This document shows positions 7,398 to 16,324 of a stretch of 57,679 nt of DNA, piece after piece; the stretch's first letter is position 1; every line of letters starts with the position of its first letter. The notes under the pieces were generated by a model that was given only the letters and a program-made list of their open reading frames with translations, did not search any database and was not told the DNA's origin. The translations under genes and the position numbers were made by a program. The stretch lies in NCBI RefSeq assembly GCF_002482385.1, contig NZ_DLFW01000014.1, positions 1 through 57,679 on the forward strand, given 5' to 3'. Origin of the DNA: Dysgonomonas sp. UBA7710. GTDB taxonomy: Bacteria > Bacteroidota > Bacteroidia > Bacteroidales > Dysgonomonadaceae.

Positions 7398-9101
7398 ATG
7401 AGCAATATAGCATTAGCTAAAAGTCTTACATATTCTCTTTTATTCATACTCTTTCTTTACTCCTGTGAGAAAGGCGGGCATTCTGCAAAGCTATTGGAGC
7501 AAGCCCGGAGTAAAATAGAAGACAATCCTTCCGAAGCACTTCTTCTGCTCGATTCTATCCGTAATCCTTCCGGTATGGATCAAGACAGCTATATGCGCTA
7601 TATTTTATTGCATGTTCAGGCAAAGTCTTTGATGCGTAAGGATATAAAGAGCGATACTTTGGTCTTTGAAGCACAAAAGTATTTTGACACAAAAAACGAT
7701 CCTTATCAGTCGGCACTGGCACACTATTATGCAGCAGGTGTATATCATGCGAATAATATTCCCGATAAAGAATTGGAGCATTTTATGCTGGCAGGGCATT
7801 ATGCCCGTAAAGCCGGTAACAATTTACTGATGGGCAAAAGCCGGCATAGCATCGGTAACTTATATTATGAAAAAGGTGTGATGGACAGTGCTATTGTCAA
7901 CTACAGACAGGCATTGGATCATTATGCAAAAAATGGAGGGATGGAAGACTTCAGGCTACAGATAATGAGATTTACAGGTATAGCTTACCAGTCTGAGGGA
8001 AAACTGGATAGCGCTTATTATTATTTTGACGAAGGTTTACGTTATTCGAAAGAACTGAATAATATTCCATCTCAGGTATCTTTCACCCATATGTTGGGAA
8101 TGCTGTATCGGAAAAAAGGCGACCATCAGAAATCTGCTGATTATCTGAGAAAAGCGCTTGCCGAAACTACCGACCAACAAGAGGCAATAAGGATATGCCT
8201 TAGTTTTTTGAAGTTATATCATAATCAGAATCAACCGGATTCGGCAAAGTATTATTCGGATCTGATGAAGGAACATCTGGTCAAAATAACATATCCGCGG
8301 ACATTGGAAGATCTTTATAAATCTCTGGCGAGCTACCACGAAGAAAATGGAGATTACAAGGAAGCATTGCATTACAATAACTTACTATTGGATGTTACCC
8401 GGCAAATAAATGAATCAAACAGTCTGCAAAAATTATCGGAAGCAGATAAAAAATATAAAGCTGCCCTCCATAAAAAAGAGTTGGATAGTTTGCTTATGCG
8501 CAACTACCTCTACTTACTGGGCGGTATATCGCTCGTATTCATTGTATTGGTAGTAGCATATTTTAATAACAGAACCATGCGGCTCAAACGTCAGAGGATA
8601 GACGAACGCAACAAATTGTTGGAGGAGCAATCACTGGTTCAGCAGAAACTTCTCGAACATCAGGACGAAAGCCTGACGTATATGCAGGGTATATACCGTA
8701 ATATTGTAACCGAATGGGTGGAAATAGATAAACAGGTGAAATTACTGGCCAAAGAATTCGGAGCCAAAGAAGAACCCGAACTTTATGTGAAAATAAAGAA
8801 GATGGTGGAAAGCTTCAGGCAAAATACCAATGAGCAGCTTGTGGGACAGGCTAAAGAACATTTTCAGAAACAACCGTATGGTGAAAATGTGCTTTCGGTG
8901 CTGAAAGATAAGGAACTACTACTGTTTATGCTTTACTATTGCGGATATAAGCGCAATGATGTTGCAGTCCTGTTGGGAGTACGTCCGCACAAGGAGAATA
9001 TGAATTTCCGCAAACTGGATTTACGGAATAAATTACTCAAGGCAGGGATGCCGAAAGAGGATATTGAGCAGATATTATTTGCAGAGGATAAAGAAGACTG
9101 A
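7398..9101 (+). CDS. TPR membrane regulator with C-terminal HTH, cassette 2
   Basis: 567 aa, co-linear with the regulator at 5134. It has an N-terminal hydrophobic signal ending YSCEK, TPR-like repeats to ~350, a membrane segment at ~368-388, a coiled coil (RQRIDERNKLLEEQ) and an HTH with CGYKRNDVAVLLGVRPHKEN. The cytoplasmic part is more alike between the two copies than the sensor part. That would fit the two recognising different signals while binding similar DNA. The start ATG follows the hairpin directly. Confidence 0.75.
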   Translation: MSNIALAKSLTYSLLFILFLYSCEKGGHSAKLLEQARSKIEDNPSEALLLLDSIRNPSGMDQDSYMRYILLHVQAKSLMRKDIKSDTLVFEAQKYFDTKNDPYQSALAHYYAAGVYHANNIPDKELEHFMLAGHYARKAGNNLLMGKSRHSIGNLYYEKGVMDSAIVNYRQALDHYAKNGGMEDFRLQIMRFTGIAYQSEGKLDSAYYYFDEGLRYSKELNNIPSQVSFTHMLGMLYRKKGDHQKSADYLRKALAETTDQQEAIRICLSFLKLYHNQNQPDSAKYYSDLMKEHLVKITYPRTLEDLYKSLASYHEENGDYKEALHYNNLLLDVTRQINESNSLQKLSEADKKYKAALHKKELDSLLMRNYLYLLGGISLVFIVLVVAYFNNRTMRLKRQRIDERNKLLEEQSLVQQKLLEHQDESLTYMQGIYRNIVTEWVEIDKQVKLLAKEFGAKEEPELYVKIKKMVESFRQNTNEQLVGQAKEHFQKQPYGENVLSVLKDKELLLFMLYYCGYKRNDVAVLLGVRPHKENMNFRKLDLRNKLLKAGMPKEDIEQILFAEDKED

Positions 9102-9300
9102 TATTATCCGGTTTTTTCCTTTGTACCCAATCCATTTCCTTTTTTGATATTTCTATTGTTTTGGTTAGGTGTGAGCATCTGTCCGATTTATTATTTAATA
9201 CCACAGTCGAATCTTTCTCTTATCTCATCTGTTGTAGGTTTGGTATGTATATGCGATTGTGTTTTGAATGAACGAAGTTAAATAAAACTCCTCCATTCTG
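9102..9300. other. Intergenic region without recognisable gene
   Basis: T-rich sequence between cassette 2 and the portal gene. No open frame or clear hairpin was seen. The right end runs into the portal promoter motif. Confidence 0.5.
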
Positions 9301-9329
9301 TTATCAAAATCGAAATAATTTATCTATAC
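9301..9329 (+). promoter_or_regulatory. Regulon promoter motif of the portal gene
   Basis: TTATCA, 13 nt, TTATCTATAC, then TCTAAAAACACCA and ATG. It is identical in layout to the sites of the tape-measure genes, so the portal gene, far from any other phage gene, carries the same control signal. Confidence 0.8.
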
Positions 9330-9342
9330 TCTAAAAACACCA

Positions 9343-10470
9343 ATGAAAAAAGCAGAAAATATGAAACAACATTCGACAGGAGCCGATTATGCAGTAATTA
9401 AATTATCCCAATCGGTAAAATCATACCCGACGTTCACCCGCAACACAAAAGGTTGGGTAAGCTATGACCGCGACAATTTATTGCCGCAGCGAATCATTGA
9501 ACTGAACAACGAATCGGCAATCAACAAAGCTGTGATAGACAACAAAGTGACTTATATTTGCGGAACAGGAGTGAAGGACGGGGAATATTACGGTCAACCT
9601 AATCCTGCCGACGACTGGGATGCTTTGATAGAAAAAATAGCTAAAGATTATGTGACTTTCGGCGGATACTGCTTTCAGGTGATACTGAACGAAAACGGCA
9701 AGACTGTAAGCCTTTACCATACCGATTTCAGTAAAGTGAGGGTAGGGGAAGTCAACGAGTTTGGCACTTATCTTAGCTTTTTCCTGTCTAACGACTGGCG
9801 CAAGACGTACGGGAAATTCGCCCCTGTAGAGATAAAGGCTTACGGGGCCGAAGAAATGCAGAAAGGCGTTCCGTATCTTTTCTATTACAAGGATTATGAG
9901 CCGAGCCTCGATTATTATCCTGTTCCCCAATATTATTCCGCATTGAATTATATAGAGGCGGATGGATTGCTGGGTAAATTTTACCGCAACTCTATCAACA
10001 ATGGTTTTGTACCTTCTACCATTATTACGATGCCGAGTAATCCGGCAGAGGAACAGAAAGAACAATTCCAGAAAGATATCGAAAGCAGCTATGCAGGTAC
10101 CAACGGGGCAAACAGCATCGTTGTGCTTTGGGGCGAAAGTCAGGAAGTAAAGCCTGTGGTGACATCATATACAGCGAGTAACAATGCCGATCTGTACAAC
10201 AATGTGGATGAGATTATTTTCCAGAAAATCATATCTGCTCACCGCCTCACTTCGCCTACACTGGCAGGCCTGTCGGGTTCGGGCAACCTGAGCGGAAATG
10301 CCAATGAGATAATCAATTCATATGTGCTTTACAATCATACGGTTATCCACCAGCTTCGCCGCAAAATATTGGATACGCTAAGTATTTTTACCATCAATAA
10401 CGGATATAAACGGTTGGTGGTGGAAGATCTGGATATCGTGAAAGAACTTGCTGCCGACAGCAATAATTAG
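9343..10470 (+). CDS. Phage portal protein
   Basis: 375 aa. The sequence matches the portal family in overall pattern: an N-terminal region with NKAVIDNKVTYICGTGV, a mixed alpha/beta core (FGGYCFQVILNENGK, LYHTDFSKVRVGE), and a helical C-terminal part with IISAHRLTSPTLAGLSG followed by GNANEIINSY. The portal forms the DNA-entry dodecamer of the head. At 375 aa it is shorter than many portals (often 400-500 aa). ATG at 9343 fits the 13-nt spacing from the motif; an in-frame ATG at 9361 is an alternative. It stands alone between host genes with its own promoter and terminator, which is unusual because portals normally sit between terminase and protease genes. Confidence 0.85.
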   Translation: MKKAENMKQHSTGADYAVIKLSQSVKSYPTFTRNTKGWVSYDRDNLLPQRIIELNNESAINKAVIDNKVTYICGTGVKDGEYYGQPNPADDWDALIEKIAKDYVTFGGYCFQVILNENGKTVSLYHTDFSKVRVGEVNEFGTYLSFFLSNDWRKTYGKFAPVEIKAYGAEEMQKGVPYLFYYKDYEPSLDYYPVPQYYSALNYIEADGLLGKFYRNSINNGFVPSTIITMPSNPAEEQKEQFQKDIESSYAGTNGANSIVVLWGESQEVKPVVTSYTASNNADLYNNVDEIIFQKIISAHRLTSPTLAGLSGSGNLSGNANEIINSYVLYNHTVIHQLRRKILDTLSIFTINNGYKRLVVEDLDIVKELAADSNN

Positions 10471-10489
10471 TTTTTTGTATTTCATGTGC

Positions 10490-10519
10490 GGGTACGGGCT
10501 TTAAGATTCGTACCCTTTT
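10490..10519 (+). terminator. Terminator after the portal gene
   Basis: GGGTAC...GTACCC hairpin followed by TTTTCTTTT, 20 nt after the portal stop. The convergent hydrolase gene ends just to the right. Confidence 0.7.
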
Positions 10520-10522
10520 CTT

Positions 10523-11656
10523 TTATTCAATCCCCACCCACCATTCTTTAAACGTCTGTGTACTGCCTTTCAGATTCACCACTTCGCCTATCATTGGGGT
10601 CAGCAGGCGCATATTCTCTACCTTACCTGCTGCTGTCACCCTTTTCAGAGGGTCGTCCCACGAATGGTTTGCAAGGGCATATTTAGACGAATGGACCGGG
10701 AATAGTACCTCTGTATGCAAATCTTTGGCTGCCTGCACCACTTCTTCGGGTGTCATATGGATATATTTCCATCCTGTGCCATATTGTCCGTTTTCGAGTA
10801 TCGCCAGGTCTATCTTGCCGAAGCGTTCACCTATTTTGGCAAAATGTGTGTCATATCCGCTGTCGCCGCCCAGATAGATTTTCATTGTAGGTGTTTGCAG
10901 GAGAAATGAAGCCCATAACGACTGGTTCGGAGAAAGCCCCCGACCCGAAAAATGCCGCGCAGGAAGGCAGTATGTCGTAAATCCGTCACCGATAACGGCA
11001 TCCTCGTTCCAGTCCAGTTCTACAACCTTATCCATATCAAAGCCCCATCTTTCGAAGTGCTCTGCCACGCCCAGTCCGCAAATTATTTTATCTGTGCGGT
11101 CTTTGAGCGCCATTACACTTTTATAATCGAGATGATCCCAGTGGTCGTGCGAAATAAATAAGTAATCTATATCAGGCATATCTTCTGCTTTATATCCGTC
11201 GGCACCATCGAAAGCCTTGTTAGCAAAAGAAACGGGTGATGCGGCCTTACTGAATACCGGATCGGCCAGTATGCGCTTGTCGTCTATCTGTATGAAATAG
11301 GATGAATGCCCGAACCAGACCAGTATATCATCATTCCGGTCGAGATGGAGTAAGTCGGTTTTCACTGAAGGAATTTTATCGGTAGGAGTCACACGTTCGT
11401 GTTTTACAAAAAGAAACTCATACATAATACCTATATATCCTTTGTCTCCCGTTAGTTGCGGTGTATGGCTCAAATTCTGGAATTTTCCGTCCCTGTAATT
11501 CGGTGAGTTCTTTACCCGTTCTTTACGTTCCCCGCTTGGTGTACAGCCAAAACTTGGCTGATTGACAAATATTGCAACTGTGACTGCTAATAATGCTGTG
11601 ACTGAAAGTATTATAATCATTGCGCTTTTTATTCTCTTTTTAGTTTTCGGCTTCAT
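10523..11656 (-). CDS. NAPE-PLD-like metallo-beta-lactamase-fold hydrolase
   Basis: 377 aa. An N-terminal membrane segment (residues ~12-30) anchors it, so it probably faces the periplasm. The zinc site is clear: SHDHWDHLD (HxHxDH), with GGDSGYD and a late His in FPVHSSKYA. The WFGHSSYFIQ lead strand and the ARHFSGRGL segment are typical of the NAPE-PLD/UlaG-like branch, which hydrolyses phosphodiester or lactone bonds. The substrate cannot be told from sequence. It stands alone, convergent with the portal gene. Confidence 0.85.
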   Translation of the reverse strand: MKPKTKKRIKSAMIIILSVTALLAVTVAIFVNQPSFGCTPSGERKERVKNSPNYRDGKFQNLSHTPQLTGDKGYIGIMYEFLFVKHERVTPTDKIPSVKTDLLHLDRNDDILVWFGHSSYFIQIDDKRILADPVFSKAASPVSFANKAFDGADGYKAEDMPDIDYLFISHDHWDHLDYKSVMALKDRTDKIICGLGVAEHFERWGFDMDKVVELDWNEDAVIGDGFTTYCLPARHFSGRGLSPNQSLWASFLLQTPTMKIYLGGDSGYDTHFAKIGERFGKIDLAILENGQYGTGWKYIHMTPEEVVQAAKDLHTEVLFPVHSSKYALANHSWDDPLKRVTAAGKVENMRLLTPMIGEVVNLKGSTQTFKEWWVGIE

Positions 11657-11780
11657 GAAGTTTCAATTTTTATGTTAAAAGCAAAATTTGTGCCATAATT
11701 TATATGAAACTTTAAAGAGAACGCTGATCTGGGAATGATAGATTCCCTGATAAATATTGGATGGTGTCAAACTTGTGTTT

Positions 11781-12401
11781 TTATTTTTCCTTATATCCCT
11801 TTCCCTGTCCGAAGGTGATAAGTATATGTTCGAAGCCCATTGCCTGCAAAATAGGACGCAGCAGGTTCACAGCACTATCGCGGCTTTTACTGTCCATATC
11901 CAGTTTTTCAGCTTGTTCGCGTAACTGCTTTTCGGCCTGACGGTAGGCTTCATCCGCTATCTGTGTCGATTCCCACAACCCGAACTGCATATCGTAGATG
12001 CGCGAAGCCGAGTGATCTATGGTTACATGACAGACTTCCGGGGCAGGCAAAGTCAGGCGTATGGAATCGCCGGAGGTGTATATGTCTTTGGGTTTGAGCC
12101 GTGTGAGGTCTATGCAGCAGATTACTTCACCCGATACGATGAGTGCTGTCTTGGCATTTGGCAACCAGTGCCGCACTTTCTTGTATTCCACCATATCCTG
12201 AATGTTGTATTTCAAGACTTCCAGATTGCCGAGGCTTTCTATTTTCTCTACAATCATATTGTGAGAAACTTCTACTTTGTCTCCTCCTTTGTCTTTAACG
12301 CTAAAGAGGTACATGACAATGCCACCGATAAGGATACCGATAACGAGCATATTTATATAACTGCGTTGCTTTATTGTATTTCTGCCGGACATATATTGCA
12401 T
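11781..12401 (-). CDS. DUF4230 family membrane-anchored protein
   Basis: 206 aa with one N-terminal membrane helix (residues ~18-34, YINMLVIGILIGGIVMYLF) and a soluble domain of beta strands followed by a long amphipathic helix (AYRQAEKQLREQAEK). The pattern ESLGNLEVLKYNIQD...GEVICCIDL fits DUF4230, a family of unknown function. A second start at residue 4 (MSGRNTIK) is equally plausible. It is separated by about 125 bp from the hydrolase to its left. Confidence 0.7.
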   Translation of the reverse strand: MQYMSGRNTIKQRSYINMLVIGILIGGIVMYLFSVKDKGGDKVEVSHNMIVEKIESLGNLEVLKYNIQDMVEYKKVRHWLPNAKTALIVSGEVICCIDLTRLKPKDIYTSGDSIRLTLPAPEVCHVTIDHSASRIYDMQFGLWESTQIADEAYRQAEKQLREQAEKLDMDSKSRDSAVNLLRPILQAMGFEHILITFGQGKGYKEK

Positions 12402-12516
12402 TTATCTGCTATTTGGAGTAAATGTACGAAAAGCAATTGTTTTTTGAACAAACTGACAGCACAATAGTTTAACTCTTTATTTTAAAATGATGTAAAAACA
12501 GACTTTATGAAAACAG

Positions 12517-12732
12517 AAAGAAGGTGTGTCAAAAGTATTTTTCACTTTCTATTTACATACGCTACGCTCCTGTGACCGTTGGTTGTCATGTTGAACGGAG
12601 TGAAACATCTCGTTTCTCTGGGTCGAGATCCTTCGTTACACTCAGAAACAACGTTCGGCAGAGCGAAGCGGAGCCAATGACAAAGAGGGTAGCACATTGA
12701 TAGTACTGTGCCCCTTTTGATACACCCTCTTT
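12517..12732. repeat. Non-coding element with terminal inverted repeats
   Basis: The ends AAGGTGTGTCAAAAG and CTTTTGATACACCCT form an imperfect inverted repeat of about 18 bp, enclosing about 185 bp with no gene. Inside are GTCATGTTGAACGGAG and a GAGATCC..GAAAC word pair of a kind common in Bacteroidetes intergenic DNA. Modules of it recur rearranged at 42539-42655. It may be a MITE-like element or a compound terminator. Confidence 0.55.
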
Positions 12733-12752
12733 GCGATGAAATATGAAGTCTT

Positions 12753-13652
12753 TCAAAAGATTTTCTCAGTTATTGTTGTGTAGTAGTCGATACATTGCCT
12801 TATGTCCGGAACGGAATTGTCCCAATTGTTCTCATATTCTATAGATATGTATCCTTTAAAGTTTTGTGCTTTAAGTGTTTTCAGCATCCCCTCTACATCG
12901 AGTATGCCTTTTCCCCAGATAACGTCGTGTTGTTCGGTTTCACCATCTTTCTTTTCGGCTATATCCTTGAAATGCAGCGATACGATGCGTCCGTCCAGTT
13001 TCCTGAGACAGTCTGTCTGGTTTAAGCCTTCGCGACGCCAGTGACCTACGTCGCAGCATGCGCCTATCATCGGGTTGCGATTGGCTATCTGTGCCAGCAG
13101 CAGATCGGGGTTCCAGTAAGTTGACGGCTGCGGATGGTTATGCACGGCTATTTTTATGCCGTATTTGTCTACAAGGCTTTCTATAAGGTCCCAGTCTTTT
13201 ACGGCCGGTTCGCAGGAAATGAATTCCATGCCCATGTCTTTGGCCAGGATAAATTCTTTTTCCCAGTTGTCGGGGTTATCTGTGCTATATACTCCGGTGG
13301 AGATTATTCTTACACCTTTGCTTTCGGCAAATTCTTTTATTTCTTTGCGTTCTTCGGCAGTGAGGTCTATGCCGAATACTTTGTCACCCCATTTATCGCC
13401 CAGCTTGTGCCCGGGGAATACCTCGATGTATTTCACTCCCAGTTCGCGGGTTTTGTCCAGAGCTTCGGCAAAGGTGAACCGGTGGAAAGTATAGGACTGT
13501 AAGGACAGGTACCATCCGTTTTGTTCGGCCTTGGTTACTGCTTCAACTTCGGTCCGGTTAGCTTCTTCCAGTTGTTGCTTGTTCTTTGTATTGCATGATG
13601 TATAACTGCACAGTATGCCTGCAATCAATAGGTATTTACATAGTTTTTTCAT
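12753..13652 (-). CDS. Sugar phosphate isomerase/epimerase-type TIM-barrel lipoprotein
   Basis: 299 aa. A lipoprotein signal peptide ends YTSCNTKNK (Cys ~20). The mature part is an AP endonuclease 2/xylose-isomerase-like TIM barrel: SLQSYTFHRFTFAEAL, KYIEVFPGHKLG, IAVHNHPQPSTYW, GACCDVGHW, VSLHFKDI and YISIEYENN. The His and Glu/Asp residues at strand ends are those that bind the metal in this family. Such lipoproteins in Bacteroidetes often process sugars or keto-sugars in the periplasm. The substrate is unknown. It is a single gene followed by the non-coding repeat element. Confidence 0.85.
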   Translation of the reverse strand: MKKLCKYLLIAGILCSYTSCNTKNKQQLEEANRTEVEAVTKAEQNGWYLSLQSYTFHRFTFAEALDKTRELGVKYIEVFPGHKLGDKWGDKVFGIDLTAEERKEIKEFAESKGVRIISTGVYSTDNPDNWEKEFILAKDMGMEFISCEPAVKDWDLIESLVDKYGIKIAVHNHPQPSTYWNPDLLLAQIANRNPMIGACCDVGHWRREGLNQTDCLRKLDGRIVSLHFKDIAEKKDGETEQHDVIWGKGILDVEGMLKTLKAQNFKGYISIEYENNWDNSVPDIRQCIDYYTTITEKIF

Positions 13653-13928
13653 ATGTCAGATTCGTTAGGGTATATCTTAATTAACAGTGGTAAAGATAAA
13701 TAAAAGTTTGGGTTGGGTTATATATTGCAGGCTGATTTCGGAATAACAGGTTAATATTTAACTTTTTTCGCCACGTTGTTTTTACTCGATATCCGTTATA
13801 TAAACATCATCTATCTCCTCTTAAATTAAAATTATCTATAAAATGTACTTTATTAAAAAACTTACCAGTAAATTTAGCTGTTAAAGAAAAGGTATCAATT
13901 TAATAACTACTTAAATTTTTTTATACCT

Positions 13929-15056
13929 ATGAAGATACACGAATATCAGGCAAAAAATCTATTCTCGTCTTATGGCATTCCCGTTGAAAAGTATGTACTA
14001 TGTAATGTAGCCAATGAGGCTGTTACCGCATACGACGGGCTGAACATGGAGCGTGTGGTAGTAAAAGCACAGGTGCTTACCGGAGGCCGCGGTAAGGCAG
14101 GAGGAGTTAAACTGGCAAAGAACAGGGAAGATGTAAAACAATATGCAACGGATATTCTGGGTATGAGTATCAAAGAATTTCCCGTTACAAAAATTATTGT
14201 GAGCGAAGCTGTTAACATAGGTTCGGAATACTATGTGAGTTTCGTTATCGACCGCAATACTAAATCCGTCATCCTGATGATGAGTGCCGAAGGCGGTATG
14301 GATATAGAGGAAGTCGCCGAACATTCACCGGAAAAGATACACAAATTTGCCATTGATCCTTTTATCGGAATTCCTGATTATCTGGCGCGGCGGTTTGCAT
14401 TTACTATATTCGAAGAAATAAACCAGGTGAATCAACTGGCAGTAATATTACAAAAACTATATAAACTGTTCATAGACAAAGATGCATCACTGGCCGAAAT
14501 CAATCCGCTGGTACTCACAAAAGAAGGCAACCTGATAGCAATAGATGCCAAAATGACCTTCGACGACAATGCGCTCTACCGTCAGCCGCAGATACATGCC
14601 CTTTTCGAACCTACCGAAGAAGAGAAAACAGAGGCGTATGCCAAGGAGAAAGGATTCAGCTATGTACATCTCGATGGCGAAATAGGCTGTATGGTAAATG
14701 GTGCAGGCCTTGCTATGGCTACTATGGATATGATAAAATTATACGGTGGTACACCCGCCAATTTTCTCGACATAGGCGGTAGTTCCAACCCCAATAAGGT
14801 GATAGAGGCCATGACCTTGTTGCTCAAAGATCCGAAAGTGAAAGTAGTGTTAATCAATATATTCGGCGGCATAACCCGTTGCGACGATGTGGCTTCGGGT
14901 TTGCTTACCGCCTTCGAACAATTAAAAACCGATATTCCCGTTATCGTTCGCCTTACAGGTACTAACGAAAAGCAGGGGCGTGATATGCTTGCAGGAACCC
15001 GCTTTAAAGTAGCGGAAACAATGGGTGAAGCGGTAAAATTAGCTGTTAGCCAATAG
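13929..15056 (+). CDS. sucC: Succinyl-CoA synthetase beta subunit (ADP/GDP-forming)
   Basis: 375 aa. It begins MKIHEYQAKNLFSSYGIPV, the standard start of the family, with an ATP-grasp domain (KAQVLTGGRGKAGGVK) and the C-terminal ligase CoA domain (GGSSNPNKVIEA, NIFGGITRCDD). With SucD it converts succinyl-CoA to succinate while making a nucleoside triphosphate, or the reverse in fermentative Bacteroidales. It is followed by sucD after 85 bp of repeat-like DNA. The sequence TTATCTATAA occurs about 90 nt upstream but is not the phage regulon site. Confidence 0.95.
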   Translation: MKIHEYQAKNLFSSYGIPVEKYVLCNVANEAVTAYDGLNMERVVVKAQVLTGGRGKAGGVKLAKNREDVKQYATDILGMSIKEFPVTKIIVSEAVNIGSEYYVSFVIDRNTKSVILMMSAEGGMDIEEVAEHSPEKIHKFAIDPFIGIPDYLARRFAFTIFEEINQVNQLAVILQKLYKLFIDKDASLAEINPLVLTKEGNLIAIDAKMTFDDNALYRQPQIHALFEPTEEEKTEAYAKEKGFSYVHLDGEIGCMVNGAGLAMATMDMIKLYGGTPANFLDIGGSSNPNKVIEAMTLLLKDPKVKVVLINIFGGITRCDDVASGLLTAFEQLKTDIPVIVRLTGTNEKQGRDMLAGTRFKVAETMGEAVKLAVSQ

Positions 15057-15141
15057 CTGATAGCTTTTAGCTTAAAAATAGTATCAATCGAAAACAATAA
15101 AAGCTAATGGCTAACGGCTATCGGCTTAAAGCTTAAACAAT
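15057..15141. repeat. TAGC-word repeat between sucC and sucD
   Basis: Repeated degenerate words such as AGCTGATAGCTTTTAGCTT and GCTAATGGCTAACGGCTA fill the whole intergenic space. The same vocabulary occurs between phage genes at 36.9, 37.6, 46.4 and 47.7 kb. The arms can form small hairpins in RNA, and the spacer may modulate sucD expression. Confidence 0.6.
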
Positions 15142-16014
15142 ATGAGTATACTAATAAACGAATCCACACGACTGATAGTACAGGGAATTACCGGACGCGA
15201 CGGCAGTTTCCATACTAAGAAGATGCTAGAATACGGTACTAATATAGTAGGCGGTACATCACCCGGAAAAGGTGGTACGGAGATACTCGGCGTACCCGTA
15301 TTCAATACCGTATATGAAGCTGTACAACAGACTCAAGCCAATACATCCATTATATTTGTTCCTGCTAAATTTGCAGCGGATGCGATTATGGAAGCAGCGG
15401 ATGCGGGAGTCAGACTCATTATCTGCATATCGGAAGGACTCCCTACACTGGATGCGGTGAAGGCATACCGTTATACCCAGATGAAAGGGGCGATGCTGAT
15501 AGGGCCTAATTGCCCGGGGCTGATGTCGCCCGACAAATGCCTTGTAGGGATCCTGCCGGGACAGATTTTTAAGAAAGGGAATATCGGTGTCATCAGCCGG
15601 AGTGGTACATTGACATATGAGGTAGTGTATCACCTTACGGCAAACGGTATGGGACAATCCACTGCCGTAGGTATGGGTGGTGACCCTGTCGTGGGGCTTT
15701 ACTACCGCGAATTGCTGGAGATGCTGCAGAATGACCCCGATACCGATGGCATAGTTATGATAGGCGAAATAGGTGGTAACGCAGAAGAACAGGCCGCAGA
15801 GTATATCCGCAAGCATGTGACAAAACCTGTTGTCGGCTTCATCGCCGGGCAGGCAGCTCCTCAGGGTAAACAGATGGGGCATGCCGGTGCCATTATAGCA
15901 GGCGGCTCGGGTACGGCAGCCGATAAGATTGCTGCACTGGAAGCTGCGGGAGTAAGGGTGGCGAAAGAACCGTCGGAGATACCTGCTCTGCTGAAGGAAC
16001 GGCTGGGTAATTGA
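15142..16014 (+). CDS. sucD: Succinyl-CoA synthetase alpha subunit
   Basis: 290 aa. The CoA-binding Rossmann domain starts MSILINESTRLIVQGITG, with GGTSPGKGG as the CoA loop. The ligase domain has IGPNCPG and GVISRSGTLTYE, and GHAGAIIAGG carries the phosphorylated active-site His (about residue 246). Its length and motifs are those of a complete subunit. It partners with SucC immediately upstream and acts in the cytoplasm. Confidence 0.95.
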   Translation: MSILINESTRLIVQGITGRDGSFHTKKMLEYGTNIVGGTSPGKGGTEILGVPVFNTVYEAVQQTQANTSIIFVPAKFAADAIMEAADAGVRLIICISEGLPTLDAVKAYRYTQMKGAMLIGPNCPGLMSPDKCLVGILPGQIFKKGNIGVISRSGTLTYEVVYHLTANGMGQSTAVGMGGDPVVGLYYRELLEMLQNDPDTDGIVMIGEIGGNAEEQAAEYIRKHVTKPVVGFIAGQAAPQGKQMGHAGAIIAGGSGTAADKIAALEAAGVRVAKEPSEIPALLKERLGN

Positions 16015-16031
16015 TAAAATATTTTTAGATA

Positions 16032-16071
16032 AAAATCCCCTGTATTACACTGTATACAGGGGATTTTCTTT
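16032..16071 (+). terminator. Terminator after sucCD
   Basis: AAAATCCCCTGTAT...ATACAGGGGATTTT followed by CTTTT. The stem reuses the AATCCCCTG word of the dispersed palindromic repeats. Confidence 0.8.
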
Positions 16072-16324
16072 TATTATGCGGATGCATTGTTTTATGTGTT
16101 TACTAGCTTCTTAAACGCATTATTAACCAAGTTTAACGGCTCTAATAGAACATTATTATATAATTCTGCGTTATATTTGTGTAGTTTTGTAAAGTTTGTG
16201 TTAAGGTTGAAGAGGTCTGCGATGTGATATCGGGGACTTTTTCTTTTTATATGATATTCTCCTGTTAACGGGAATAAAACGAGCAACTTATCGGTTACTT
16301 TCTTTCTCCTTTTAGAATTTGGTG

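Noticed and set aside
12517..12732. Insertion sequence
   Set aside because: Terminal inverted repeats are present but no transposase frame lies within; listed as a non-coding repeat.
13832..13841. TTATCTATAA upstream of sucC
   Set aside because: It ends in AA rather than AC, lacks the TTATCA box at 13 nt and lies ~90 nt from the ATG; chance in AT-rich DNA.
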